Assembly: GCF_030272615.1 (NCBI RefSeq)
Contig: NC_081405.1
Span: 25,312,272 to 25,376,271 of the forward strand
Length of the DNA: 64,000 bases
Origin: Cryptomeria japonica
Taxonomy: Eukaryota > Streptophyta > Pinopsida > Cupressales > Cupressaceae
Direction: 5' to 3'
Below the pieces are notes generated by a model. That model did not search any database, was not told the origin of the DNA, and saw nothing but the letters and a program-made list of their open reading frames with translations. The translations under genes and the position numbers were made by a program. Below, piece by piece: positions 36,570 through 46,565 of the stretch. Each line of letters opens with the position of its first letter. Within the stretch, counting starts at the first letter, position 1.

Positions 36570-37285
36570 TTCATCCCTGAAAATTTGGAAAAAAGTTGCG
36601 AGGACCGTGTTGCACTCCAAGCGCCATCATCCCCGACATTTTTTCCAAAATTTCGGGAGCGAGATCTTGCTATATTTTCCTGCTAAAATCCAGAATTTTG
36701 GCTGATTTTGTCAGTTATAACACTTTCAAAATTACAGTCAAAGTTGGTCTTGTGATTGCTTGGTTTAAGGCTCCTAATCATTCAAAAATTGTTGAAATTG
36801 AAATTTTGTGTCAAAATTGCTTTCTTACTATCCTAAATCTGAAAATTGTGTTTGCATTCATTCAAAATTTCAGTGCTTTATTCAAATCCTTGCAATTTGT
36901 GACTTTTGAAATTAAGTGCTTAATTACAACAACTTTGATTTCCGCTTTCAAAATTGAATTTTGCGTGAAATTGAATCAATTTTTAAATTTCAAAACTTGC
37001 ACTGCTTTTGACATTCCCTCTAAAATCATAAAATTCAAAATTTCAGTTTCCCTCTCTTTTTCAAAATTCAAAATTTTGCATTTTTCGACAATCTTGATAG
37101 GGTTCAATTTTGAGATTGCAACTTTAATTTGGCCTATCTACAGATCGTAAAATCACTCAATTTTTTTAGATTAGCTCTAAAATCATCATACCTTTCATCC
37201 CTGCAAATTTCGAAAAAAGTTGCAAGGACCGTGTTGCACTCCGAGCGCCACGGTCCCGGACATTTTTTCCGAAATTTCGGGAGAC
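36570..37285 (+). repeat. Two dispersed copies of a ~90-bp unit in the D leader
   Basis: Copies at about 36570-36661 and 37190-37285 share TTTCATCCCTG.AAATTT, AAAAAAGTTGC, AGGACCGTGTTGCACTCC, AGCGCCA and GACATTTTTTCC.AAATTTCGGGAG. A related form is in the LTR near 35785-35835 (GAGGACCGTGGCGCC...CGTCCCGACAACTTTTG). Confidence 0.8.
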
Positions 37286-37362
37286 TGTCGTGATTGCATT
37301 TAATAGCTTAAATCTGGAAGATTGGCTGGTTTTACTGAAAATTGCTACCTCTAAGATCAAAA

Positions 37363-37382
37363 TCTTTTCTCTCTCTCTCTAG
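37363..37382 (+). other. Pyrimidine tract ending in AG just before the D gag start
   Basis: CTTTTCTCTCTCTCTCTAG ends four bases before the gag ATG (37386). It has the form of a strong plant 3' splice site, so the leader may contain an intron. It could also be a plain CT microsatellite. Confidence 0.4.
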
Positions 37383-37385
37383 TGC

Positions 37386-40300
37386 ATGAGTTTTACAACA
37401 GTAAGCCCTACTTACACTATTCCCGTTAGACGAAGCCGTAGAATTAAGTCCTTCCGAGGTTTAACTACCGAGGAGATGGAACCTAATTTGAGTAGCCTTT
37501 TTAACGAGGACATGGGTAATTCCTCTAATCCTCCGAATGATGAAGAAGCTCTCCATGAAGTTTCCGTTGAACAACTTTCCAAATTGGATAACCAATTTGA
37601 CGATTTTCACCAATGGATGTCTCATGAGTATCCCGATAGTCAAGCTCTTCCTTTAATTGAGGGTCTAAAACGCATGCTTCAAAGTGATAAGAATGGAATT
37701 GATGTTTTACGTGGTATCGCACACATTGTGGATTCGAATGTGATGCCTATGAAGAGTTGTGCTGAATCTTTAGGTTATACACAACCTCCTACACAAGTCA
37801 ATCATTCTACTCCTTTGATGACTTCTATTGCTAGTATACCTACCTTTACATCAAACATCATGGCTACCTCTATACAAGACATTCCTCCTGTGATCACTAG
37901 ACATGGGGGCAATCCTCCTTCTTCAATTAACCCTATTCCTTCATTCAATCCGACTTCTTCATTCATTCCTTCAATAAGTGTTCCTATTACATCTTCACAA
38001 ATGAACATGACGCAAGGGGGCAATTCATTTAACCATTCCATTCCTCCTTGTAGTGTTCCTCCTATCCAATCATCCCCTATGGTTGACTATCATAGGGTCC
38101 CACCACCTTACTCTTTACCTTCTTTCAATAACATCACACCTCCATCTCAATCTAACACACCTAATATGAACTCTTCGACTGAAGCTACCATTAATAATCT
38201 TGCACAAACTGTCTCTTCTTTACAGCAACAAATTGCCTCTATGAATCAATCTAAGTTTAGTGTGCCCACATTTGATGTTGCGAGCCCACTTTCTCTTGAT
38301 ATTGTTCGAGCTATTCCTCCTAAACATGTTGAAATCCCGCATTTGGAGCTTTATAATGGTAAAGGAGATCCTCTAACACATGTTAAGACTTTTCAAACAA
38401 TATGTACTGATTTTGCTTATGACCAAAGGTTGCTTGCAAAACTATTCACCAGAACATTAAGAGACAAAGCCCTACAATGGTATTGCTCGTTGCCTTCTTA
38501 TTCTATTACTTCTTTCGAACAACTTGCAAATGCTTTCATTCAACAATTTCAAAACAATATAAGTCCTAAAGTTACTTTGATTGATTTAATGCATTGTAAA
38601 CAAGGTGTTAAAGAAAAAGTGACTGATTTCATTGGTAGATATAAGCATTTGTATGCTCAAATTTCTTTTCCAGTGCCTGATAATGATATTCAAAGAATCT
38701 TTATTTCTAATTTGCAAAAAGATATTCGAGACAAACTTCTGTTTTCTGAGTTTACTTCTTTCCAACAGTTGTGTGCCACTCTTCACAATTATCAACTGAC
38801 TGTGAGTCAAATGGAACAATCACATCCTATGGCTCCGAGTGATAAGGGTGATAGCAGTCAACAACCATTTGGGAAGTTTAAACCGAACAGAGATTCCATC
38901 AAATTCAATGAAAACATCATCAACAACAATGTGAATGCAGCATCAGGTGTGCCTCCTATTTCTAAATTTTTCAGGAAAGAAAGAAAGTATACTCCTTTGA
39001 ATGAATCATTGCATGATATTATGAATAAGTTATTGGGACAAAATGTGCTTACTCTTCCTCCTATACGACAAATTGATCCTGCAAAGATTACTTCACCTTA
39101 TTTTGATCACAAATCTTTTTGTCACTTTCATCGTCAGCCTGGGCATGATACTGAAAAATGTTTTTCTTTAAAGGGTAAAATTCAAGATTTGATTGATAAT
39201 AATACTATTTCTGTTTCTGGAGTGAATGATAAAGGCAACACATCTGTAGCTCCTCCTAACCAAAATCTTCAGATTTTTACTGATCCATTACCTTCTCATA
39301 CCTCTCATACCTCTAATGCGATTGAGGTTAATGATTCCTCTTTCTCATCTGATGGTCTTGTGTCTATGACTCCGAATGTGATTAACTTTGTAGAGCAGCA
39401 AGAAATCCCTAAAGAACCTTCCATCACATTTGATTCTAGTGAAACCATTAGAGCACCTGATGGTCCTTTATACGTAGTTGCAAAAGTCAAAAATACACCT
39501 TGCCGTGGAGTGCTTATTGATCCTTCGTGCATGATTAATGTTATTACTGAAGAATTTCTTTTTACTTTGCAATTGAATCAAGTGATCTATGACAAAACAG
39601 ATGTGATTGTGAAACTATTTGATGCATTTTCTTCTCCTGCAATTGGTTCTATTACATTGCCTATTGAGGTTCATAATAGATCTCTTGATGTGAACTTTGC
39701 TATTATTCCATCTTCCGAACAATTTCGTGTGAAGCTTGGCTATCCTTGGCTATCTTCCATGAAAGCTATTGCTTCTCCTATTCATAAGTGTTTGAAATTT
39801 CCCCATAATGGTAAAGTTGTTACTGTCAATCATAGTCTCTTTAAACCAGCTGAAAGAACCTCTAGTGTTTCTATTGATTACTTTTGGCCCAAACAATTCC
39901 AATCTCTTCCTCCGCGAAGTGATCATCTTTTTAAATCTTATCAAAAGTGGAAAATAGATATGATCCTATCTCTAAGTGAACCTAGAACACCTAAACTTGA
40001 CATTCCTATCATTCTTGAGAAGGAAATTCTTCCTTTGAGAGACAAAACTAATGTCTTTCCTCAAGAAGATTCCCAACCCGTCCCCATGGATGTGACTATG
40101 TCTATGCCTAATAAATCTTCTAAAAGTAGACCTATACCTCCTCGTCATGATGGACTTGGTCTTCTTCCTAAACCAAAAATTCCTCCTTTATATGGAGCAG
40201 TTCCTCCTCCTACCTTTTATAGAGAGAAGAGACCTTCTTCTTCTCCTATTATCCAGCCTAAGAGACCACAACCTAAACATCCAAGTGATAAGGATGAGAA

Positions 40301-40838
40301 CATTCCTCCTCCTCTATCTTCTACACTTCCTACTAAGACTAGACGTAATCGTTCTGCATGGGAATGCCGACGAAAGCGTCGTCTTAGGGCTCAAGCAGCT
40401 GCTTCTCAAACTTTACAATCTCCAAAAACACCTTCAACAAGCATTATTCCATTTTCTCCTCAGCCGGATATTGAGCCTAAATCTCCTAAACATAAGATGC
40501 ATGATGGTCTTGATCCTGTGCGAGTTAAAGATCCTATTTTTATAAATCTTGATGATGATATAGATGAAAATGTTATGCATGATGAAAATGTTACTCCTCT
40601 TGCTTCTGATAGCGAATATGAACTTGTTGATGTTGATAACCATTTATCTAATGAATTTTCTAAAGCACTTATCCTAGCTCCTAGACAAGAACAATGTGGC
40701 TTGGAACATGAACATAGCCCTTGTTTGGATCTTGTGATAGCTCCATCTGCTGTGTTGGATGTTCCTCCTCTAGCGTGTTCCCTGCCTTCCCGAAACATTG
40801 ATCAGCAAGATCGGGGGGTAGATGACGTGCTAGACTAG
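37386..40838 (+). CDS. Gag-type polyprotein of element D, 1150 residues
   Basis: One uninterrupted frame. Residues 1-110 hold an Arg-rich start then acidic sequence (STPRRSRRIKS-like, EEMEPNLSSLF). About 110-300 are Ser/Pro/Thr-rich linker. About 315-470 are the gag capsid-like domain (HLELYNGKGDPLTHVKTF; RDKALQWYCSLPSYSITSFE). Near 578-592 is the Cys/His signature CHFHRQPGHDTEKC, shared in form with element B. About 690-810 resemble the aspartic-protease fold of gypsy gag-pol; activity is not claimed. About 850-1150 are Pro/Ser-rich, with the basic patch RNRSAWECRRKRRLRAQ near 985-1005. It probably makes virus-like particles, with enzymes supplied by a Tat-lineage partner (inference). Confidence 0.88.
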   Translation: MSFTTVSPTYTIPVRRSRRIKSFRGLTTEEMEPNLSSLFNEDMGNSSNPPNDEEALHEVSVEQLSKLDNQFDDFHQWMSHEYPDSQALPLIEGLKRMLQSDKNGIDVLRGIAHIVDSNVMPMKSCAESLGYTQPPTQVNHSTPLMTSIASIPTFTSNIMATSIQDIPPVITRHGGNPPSSINPIPSFNPTSSFIPSISVPITSSQMNMTQGGNSFNHSIPPCSVPPIQSSPMVDYHRVPPPYSLPSFNNITPPSQSNTPNMNSSTEATINNLAQTVSSLQQQIASMNQSKFSVPTFDVASPLSLDIVRAIPPKHVEIPHLELYNGKGDPLTHVKTFQTICTDFAYDQRLLAKLFTRTLRDKALQWYCSLPSYSITSFEQLANAFIQQFQNNISPKVTLIDLMHCKQGVKEKVTDFIGRYKHLYAQISFPVPDNDIQRIFISNLQKDIRDKLLFSEFTSFQQLCATLHNYQLTVSQMEQSHPMAPSDKGDSSQQPFGKFKPNRDSIKFNENIINNNVNAASGVPPISKFFRKERKYTPLNESLHDIMNKLLGQNVLTLPPIRQIDPAKITSPYFDHKSFCHFHRQPGHDTEKCFSLKGKIQDLIDNNTISVSGVNDKGNTSVAPPNQNLQIFTDPLPSHTSHTSNAIEVNDSSFSSDGLVSMTPNVINFVEQQEIPKEPSITFDSSETIRAPDGPLYVVAKVKNTPCRGVLIDPSCMINVITEEFLFTLQLNQVIYDKTDVIVKLFDAFSSPAIGSITLPIEVHNRSLDVNFAIIPSSEQFRVKLGYPWLSSMKAIASPIHKCLKFPHNGKVVTVNHSLFKPAERTSSVSIDYFWPKQFQSLPPRSDHLFKSYQKWKIDMILSLSEPRTPKLDIPIILEKEILPLRDKTNVFPQEDSQPVPMDVTMSMPNKSSKSRPIPPRHDGLGLLPKPKIPPLYGAVPPPTFYREKRPSSSPIIQPKRPQPKHPSDKDENIPPPLSSTLPTKTRRNRSAWECRRKRRLRAQAAASQTLQSPKTPSTSIIPFSPQPDIEPKSPKHKMHDGLDPVRVKDPIFINLDDDIDENVMHDENVTPLASDSEYELVDVDNHLSNEFSKALILAPRQEQCGLEHEHSPCLDLVIAPSAVLDVPPLACSLPSRNIDQQDRGVDDVLD

Positions 40839-41581
40839 TTACATTAGCATAGCAGATTCTCTCCCCCTCTCTTTTGTTACTTCTTCTATATGTTATTCTC
40901 ATTCTTCTATTTGTTGTCCTTAGTGTTGTCTACTTGAGGACGATGCAAAGCATTGAGATCTCTTTGGTCTCTCTCATGTTGACTCAAAAGACACATGTGT
41001 TCCCTTCTTCTAGGTGACCTTCCTTGATTGGGGAATGAAGAACAATTATGCATACATCCATATGATATATACATGACTTATCATACAGCATACTGACCCC
41101 GAGGAAAGCGAAGTCACCTCGTGCTTTGTGTTTTGTGTCTATTATCCTTGGGTTTATCTCACACTTGGGGGATAAATCTTTGCGATAACGTGCTCCTTTT
41201 CCTTTCTCATTTCTTATGTGTATCACTACGTTAAAACAATCACCCCCGTTGAGGCGTGTGCGATCGCTTTAACGTAGGGGGGCATACACCCTGTCTATCC
41301 TTTCAAAGATACTTGAAAATTTCTTGGCAAACTTAGCTTTGTCTTGAAGATTTTTGGTATTTCTTTTGCATGACTCATAGTGAGGGAACCTTACTACTGA
41401 CAGTCATGGTTCTTCCTCGTGATCTTCCCTTTTACTTTGTCAATCGAAGTCGTAAGATCCTTAGTCCATTGGGGGCTTGGTGTGTCTTGCCTCCTTGACG
41501 TGGTGAAAGTCTTTCAATGTTGTTTCCTTGTACTTTACCGGAAGTATGAGCATACATACTCCCGCTAAAGTGGGGGCTAAA
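40839..41581 (+). other. Element D region between gag and 3' LTR, with polypurine tract
   Basis: This is non-coding. It has no RT, RNase H or integrase similarity. The likely polypurine tract AGTGGGGGCTAAA abuts the 3' LTR at 41582. Confidence 0.7.
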
Positions 41582-42781
41582 TGTAGCGTCCTAAAATTGC
41601 GACACTTGCAATTTCGACTGCATTTCGGTCTTCACGATGGCGACGCAACACGCAACCTGAATGGAGACCCCAAAACTTGCTCACGACACTGAAAACTGCA
41701 TTTTTGAAGCACCATTGGCCTGAACCTCCTTGCACCCCGTTGTCCCGGAGGTGGGACTAGAGCGCCCAGCGCCTTGGTCCCTGGGTCCTATTTTGGGCCC
41801 GGTTTCCTAAGTGATATCGGGTCTTTTTGATTGCAATTTGGAAATATACTTCCCTGGTCGGCCTAAGGTCAGGAAAATCAGTCTATCAGCCCTAATTGAC
41901 AAGTATATAAACTACATTTTTCTCTCTCATTTGGGATAGAAGACATACATGACGGAAAAGGCGTGGAAACTATACTCAAGCATTCAAGCATTCAAGCAAT
42001 TGATCATTCCAAGTCTCCATTCAAGGCTAAGTGTTGCATTCAAGTCAAGGATTCAACCATTGAAGAGGAGATCACTTATTACATGCTACATACTACAACA
42101 TACAACATCTAAACCTTTGCACATAAGGATACAAACATCCTTAGAACAAGGTATTAGTACTTGTTTTACATTACAGTCATTTACATTTACAGCACTTGCT
42201 CATTTCTTGGTTAATTCCAAAACCGGGGTTTGACCTAAAGGCAAACCCCCAATCCCTAACCCCCCAATCGTCTTCGCTTTTCTGTGTGTAGGTTGCAAGT
42301 ACGCGGCTGAGATTGAAGATTTGGAATCCTTGTGCAGAGACGAACCGATCCCACTTCGTTTCGCGGATTTTTCGGAGGACCGTGGCGCCGGGCGCCATCG
42401 TCCCGACAACTTTTGCTCAAATTTGCAGGACAGCGCCGTATCGACATTCTACTGCTAATTCCAGGTCCGCAGCTTCATCCTATAACCTAAACTCAGTTTA
42501 TAAGCGAATCTTTATGACTTTCTATGCATCCTTAGCTTAATTTCCTTAATCAACATTCTTTACAAAAGAGGGTAGCTTTGCTTTCCAAACCCTTGAAATT
42601 CATTTAGCATCCAATCTTACATTGTGTGGGATTGAATCTTATGAGTTTCAACCCCTCTTTTGAATGTAAAGTCTTCCCCCTAAGTGAAAACCCATCGAAT
42701 CCTAGCGAACCTCCCTTCTCTCTCCTCAGAGTTAGAAGAGGGGAGACCAACTAGGGTTCGACTGCGATTTTCCGCTTTACA
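41582..42781 (+). repeat. 3' LTR of element D
   Basis: It matches 35016-36200 with about 16 scattered substitutions. One 15-bp duplication-type insertion near 42247-42268 repeats the CCCCCAATC phrase. It is followed directly by CTATC, the target duplication. Confidence 0.93.
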
Positions 42782-42787
42782 CTATCC

Positions 42788-43050
42788 CATGCTTGCGCTA
42801 CCTATTTGATCCTATGTGCCAGGTCTAACTTACGTGCTAAATCCCCCTACCCATGCGACCCCCTGTGGACCCTATGCGCTAGGTTTAACCTATGTGCTAC
42901 CCTTTTAACTTGACGCGCTACCCTATGTTCATCATGCGCTAACCTGAGACCATGCGCTAACCTATTCATTTTCGGACGCTACCCTAAATTAATACCCTAT
43001 GCGCTACCTAATTTATCATATGCGCTAAACGAAGACCCTTATGCGCTAAA
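42788..43050 (-). repeat. Third TAGCGCAT array of element B, inverted (part 2)
   Basis: This is the continuation of 34840-35010 on the far side of element D. About twelve copies occur in plus-strand form, for example TTGCGCTACC, CTATGCGCTA, TGACGCGCTA, TCATGCGCTA, ATATGCGCTA and TTATGCGCTA. Before D arrived this was one array of about 430 bp. Confidence 0.85.
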
Positions 43051-43130
43051 ACATTAAAACCGAATTTCAAAAATAAAAAACTGAATAAAAATGATCAAAT
43101 TCAAAATCAAAAAGGGGTCAAAAGGGTTGA

Positions 43131-43290
43131 CTTACCGGCAGTCCATATGCGGTAGGTCTCCGATGCCTTCGAACGCGCTCAAATCGATGCATAGAATAAG
43201 GAATAGGCATTTTGTCTTCTTTCCAAAAGTCTTTCTCCAAAGTCAACAAACACAAATGAAACAAATCAAAGCACTTTTTCTCCTTTATAG
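43131..43290 (-). promoter_or_regulatory. Possible antisense promoter and first exon in element B
   Basis: Reading the minus strand there is a TATA-like box CTATAAAGG (TATAAA at 43289-43284). An ATG follows 76 bp downstream (43210-43208), then 25 open codons ending at a donor-like CCG|GTAAGTC (junction 43136/43135). The inverted TAGCGCAT array, the hairpin array and then the antisense PMD frame lie beyond it on the same strand. This suggests an antisense transcription unit with a leader intron; splicing is inference and no transcript evidence is available. Confidence 0.5.
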
Positions 43291-43636
43291 GGAAAAATGA
43301 AATTAGGGTTAGGGAAATGAGCATGTAATTTTCTCGCAGTCTTCCTCATACCCTAAACCACATCAATTATCAAGAGATGAATCAATTTCAACGTTTCACC
43401 TAGCCAAAATTTTGCGCCGCAAACGCAATTATCAAATCAAATCAAAATTTTCAAAATTTTGATTCATCTCCCGAGGGGGCATTATCACCATCATTTATCA
43501 AATCTGGGGCATCACACATCAAATCTGGGGCACAACATAAAAATCCATAAAAACGACATTGATCATAAAATCGTAACGACACATCCTTTTCTTTGAAATA
43601 ACATGTGCACACACGTCACTTCAAAGAGGGGCAAAA
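43291..43636 (+). other. Element B 3' trailer with polypurine tract
   Basis: TCAAATCTGGGGCA occurs twice near 43497-43531, echoing the TTCATATCTGGGGTATCA repeats at the same place in element A. The tract CAAAGAGGGGCAAAA (43622-43636) directly precedes the LTR; element A has CAAAGAGGGGTAAAA at the matching place. Confidence 0.75.
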
Positions 43637-45079
43637 TGTAGATGTATAAAAATGACCATATTCCTAAATGAATATTTTATGTTCATTCCTCTATTTAATT
43701 AAATCCAATTTAATTAAATTATCCACATTCCTCTATTTAATTAAGTAAATTACTCAATTAAATTCACTATACCATTTAATAGGATAAATTCATTTTATTC
43801 AATTAAAACCCATGTCCACTTTTTAATTAAATTCAAATTTAATTTAAATAGTTATCCTAAATTAAATAAATCTAATTTATTTAATTACAACCAAATTGAA
43901 TTAAATTCAATTAAAACCCATTTTCCCTCACCCACTTGCAAAATCCTACACCTCCCACTTGCATCCTAAACCTCTTTCTAACCTCTTCTAGATTCTTCTA
44001 AACCTAATTAATTAACCCAAACCCATCCATTATCCCTTTTCCCTAAGTTTGAGGAGGTCACTTCTCAAATTTGGAGTAAAGTCTTCAAATTGCATTAAAG
44101 CCTTTATCTTGTTGAATGCCCCAAATTTGGAAGGACTCTTACAAAGTTATCCCCAAAGTCTTCATAACCATTAATGGTTAACTCAACCCTTTTACATGGT
44201 TAAAAAATTTCCATAAACTCAACCTCCATCTAACCCAAGGGTCTTATCAAGCATTTATTGCTTTGACCATGGTTATCCTTAAACCTTTGCACAAGAGTTT
44301 ATCCTTTGGGTAAAAGCTTTATCCAATGGATAACCTTAACTTAACCTTAACCCTTAACCCCTAGGGTAACCATAAGGTCTTCTCAAGCATTTAATGCTTC
44401 TTATATATCCTCTTAACCAACCTTATGTTGACAATTGTCACCATTTCATTGGTGCCAATTGCAAACATGGATTCCCAACTTTCAAACTTGGCCCTTAATT
44501 GCCTCTTTCAATCCTGACCATCCATTGCCCTGTTTTTGCTATAAATAGAGCTCTCATTCCTCCATTTTCATCATCCAAGTCTTTAGCATCACACTTATAC
44601 TAAAATCCATTCAAGCTTTCATATCTCATTTTTATGCTCAATCATTTAGCTTCTCTTTTAAACAGGAATTAATCTAAATATGCTAATTTAGAGTATGTTC
44701 CTTATCATTTAGATTAAATCATGAACTAATATAGTATGTTAGGATAGTCTTGTTTACTAACCTTGTCATCTTATAGCTAGTTTATTGCATTTGTAGCATC
44801 ATGCATAGCTTAGGATGCATCTCATCTTAAAATCCACAAAAGCATCCCTCGTTCTTGCATTTGCCATCCCTAAACCATTTTGCTCAGTGATCTGAGAGCA
44901 AAAATATTAGTTTGAGGGATCGTGCAAGATAGAGAACCATGGAACCATCCTTGGGAAGCTGAGCCATACTTCATGACTCTGTAGCTTGCACCAAGAAGTC
45001 TTGTGGGTGTGTGAGCAAGGCTCCATAGAGCTCCGTTTTTCACATATTGAGTTCTATCGGCCCGCTTTTCCTGCATACA
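43637..45079 (+). repeat. 3' LTR of element B
   Basis: It is 1443 bp, TGTAGATG...GCATACA, followed by AGACC, where element A resumes. It is about 98% identical by eye to the 5' LTR. Confidence 0.92.
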
Positions 45080-45764
45080 AGACCCATGTAAGCTTCATAA
45101 CTTACAAGCCAATGCAAGAAAAATAAAGAGCAAAAAGACAATATCAAAAGATCAAAATCATTATCAAGAAAAGAAATATCAAGAAAAGAAAAAGAAAAAG
45201 AAAAAATGCAATAATGCAATATCAAAATGCTTGGCTATGTTGAACATGCAAATAACTCCATCGGGGCTATGGACGCCTGTTTGGAAATGGAGCAATATTT
45301 GTGAGATTACAATGATAACCTCATCGAGGCTATGGACGCTCTTTGGCAGCAAGGGTCTATCCAAGATGCTTTTGAAGTCAGGATAACTCATGTAGCTAGC
45401 CACATTGGATTTTGTAGAGTACAATGATCATATGAGCCGAAATAAACACACTTGCACACACATGGGTAATCAAAGACTACGTACCTTGATCCAGTTTGGG
45501 ATTCTTCTTCCCTTTTGAGTCTACTTCCTAGTTGCTAGATATGTTCGGTTGAATTTTTCGGAGGTTCTAAGTGTGGGTTGGGTCTCTATCTTTGAAAAAG
45601 TTCAGGAACACTTATTCAGATGGTGCTAAGTATTGTGACAATCTTACATATCACCTTTTTACAAATGGAGACCTCTATGCTTGGGGGCAAAGTTCATCCA
45701 CTCTATTCTTCCTACCATATCTCCCATTATCCTTCCTCCAATATCCATTACCCTATCTAAATTC

Positions 45765-45945
45765 ATCATTATCTACGATCTTGCTTTACTTTATCCATAC
45801 CATCTATCATATCTATTCATTGCTTCCATCATCCAGTGTTATCTACGATCTTGCTTCACCTTATCCATACCCTCTAGTTCATATCCCTTATCCTACCTAT
45901 TCATTGCTTCCATCATCCCTCACTATCTATGATCTTATTTCTCCT
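45765..45945 (+). repeat. Tandem repeat of 70-84 bp, about two and a half copies
   Basis: TATCTACGATCTTGCTT, then CTTTATCCATACC and CTATTCATTGCTTCCATCATCC recur in order, starting near 45769, 45839 and, diverged, 45923. Confidence 0.75.
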
Positions 45946-46339
45946 ATCCATATCCCATTTTCCATCCTTGATCTTGATCAAAAGTAAGGACAAAAAACAA
46001 ATTTGAAAAGCTCTTGATGTGTCCCTTCATGTTCCATAATGGGCTACCTCCATCTTTCACCCATTCATCTTCACCTCAACAATTCATTCATCCATTCCTT
46101 GCCTTGCTAGACAGTGGGGCAAACAAATACATCTTTCTTCTAATCCAAAAAGCTCCAAAAATTACAAAATGTCCAAAAACTAAAATAAAATAAAAATTTG
46201 ACAAAATCAAATAAAATTGAAAATCAAAACATGAACGCATGGCCCATCCATCAAATCAAATCAACAACATGAAAAATCTCAAAGTCTGCAATCAAACTAA
46301 TCACATGTCTTATTAATCAATTCATCACTCGAAATCTAT

Positions 46340-46565
46340 CAACATCAACATGTCTTATACAGGGATAGGTCCACTTGAAACCGGATAGATCGGTCTTATA
46401 TAGTGTACTCACTCTTTGAAACCAGACATTCCTATCAATCATCGAGTCTTGTTAATCAATCCATCTATCAACATCAACATGTCTTATACAGGGATAGGTA
46501 CACTCGAAACTAGACAGATCGATCTTATATGAGGTACTCACTCTTTAAAACTAGACATTCTTATC
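46340..46565 (+). repeat. Duplication of about 125 bp with the GTCTTATACAGGGATAGGT phrase
   Basis: Two copies share ATCAACATCAACATGTCTTA, TACAGGGATAGGT.CACT, GAAAC..GA.AGATCG and GTACTCACTCTTT.AAAC. Both end with the same CTATCAATCATCGA run. A shortened derivative of the same phrase forms the array at 47990-48330. Confidence 0.7.

Larger units (their letters stand above)
35016..42781 (+). mobile_element. Element D: gag-only LTR retrotransposon (TR-GAG type), young
   Basis: LTRs lie at 35016-36200 (1185 bp) and 41582-42781 (1200 bp), starting TGTAGCGTCCTAAAATTGCG and ending CCGCTTTACA. An exact CTATC target duplication flanks it. The primer site (TGGTGAACCCGACGTG) and polypurine tract (AGTGGGGGCTAAA) are in place. 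The interior holds one long open frame of gag plus protease-like type and no RT, RNase H or integrase. It looks whole for its class but cannot copy itself. About 16 base differences between LTRs plus one 15-bp indel, counted by eye, give about 1.4% divergence, the youngest member of the nest. Confidence 0.92.
18847..45079 (+). mobile_element. Element B: Ty3/gypsy Tat-lineage retrotransposon with dual RNase H and an antisense PMD frame
   Basis: LTRs at 18847-20285 and 43637-45079 start TGTAGA(C/T)GTATAAAAATG and end CATACA. Flanks AAACC and AGACC form a near-perfect target duplication in element A. Order of parts: primer site, motif-rich leader, extra 5' frame, gag, protease, RT, RNase H, second RNase H, integrase, trailer, antisense PMD region, polypurine tract. 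The two RNase H domains and gag style point to the Tat (Ogre/Retand) lineage. The sense coding region is broken at roughly ten places. LTRs differ by about 2% by eye, so insertion is fairly recent but older than element D, which sits inside it. Confidence 0.9.

Noticed and set aside
40147-40545. Second plus-strand frame inside element D gag
   Set aside because: It is Leu-rich shadow reading of the Pro/Ser-rich gag C-terminus, with no domain.
45571-45987. 138-codon plus-strand frame in the A interior
   Set aside because: It runs through the 70-84 bp tandem repeat and has a low-complexity Tyr/Leu/Ser/Pro composition.
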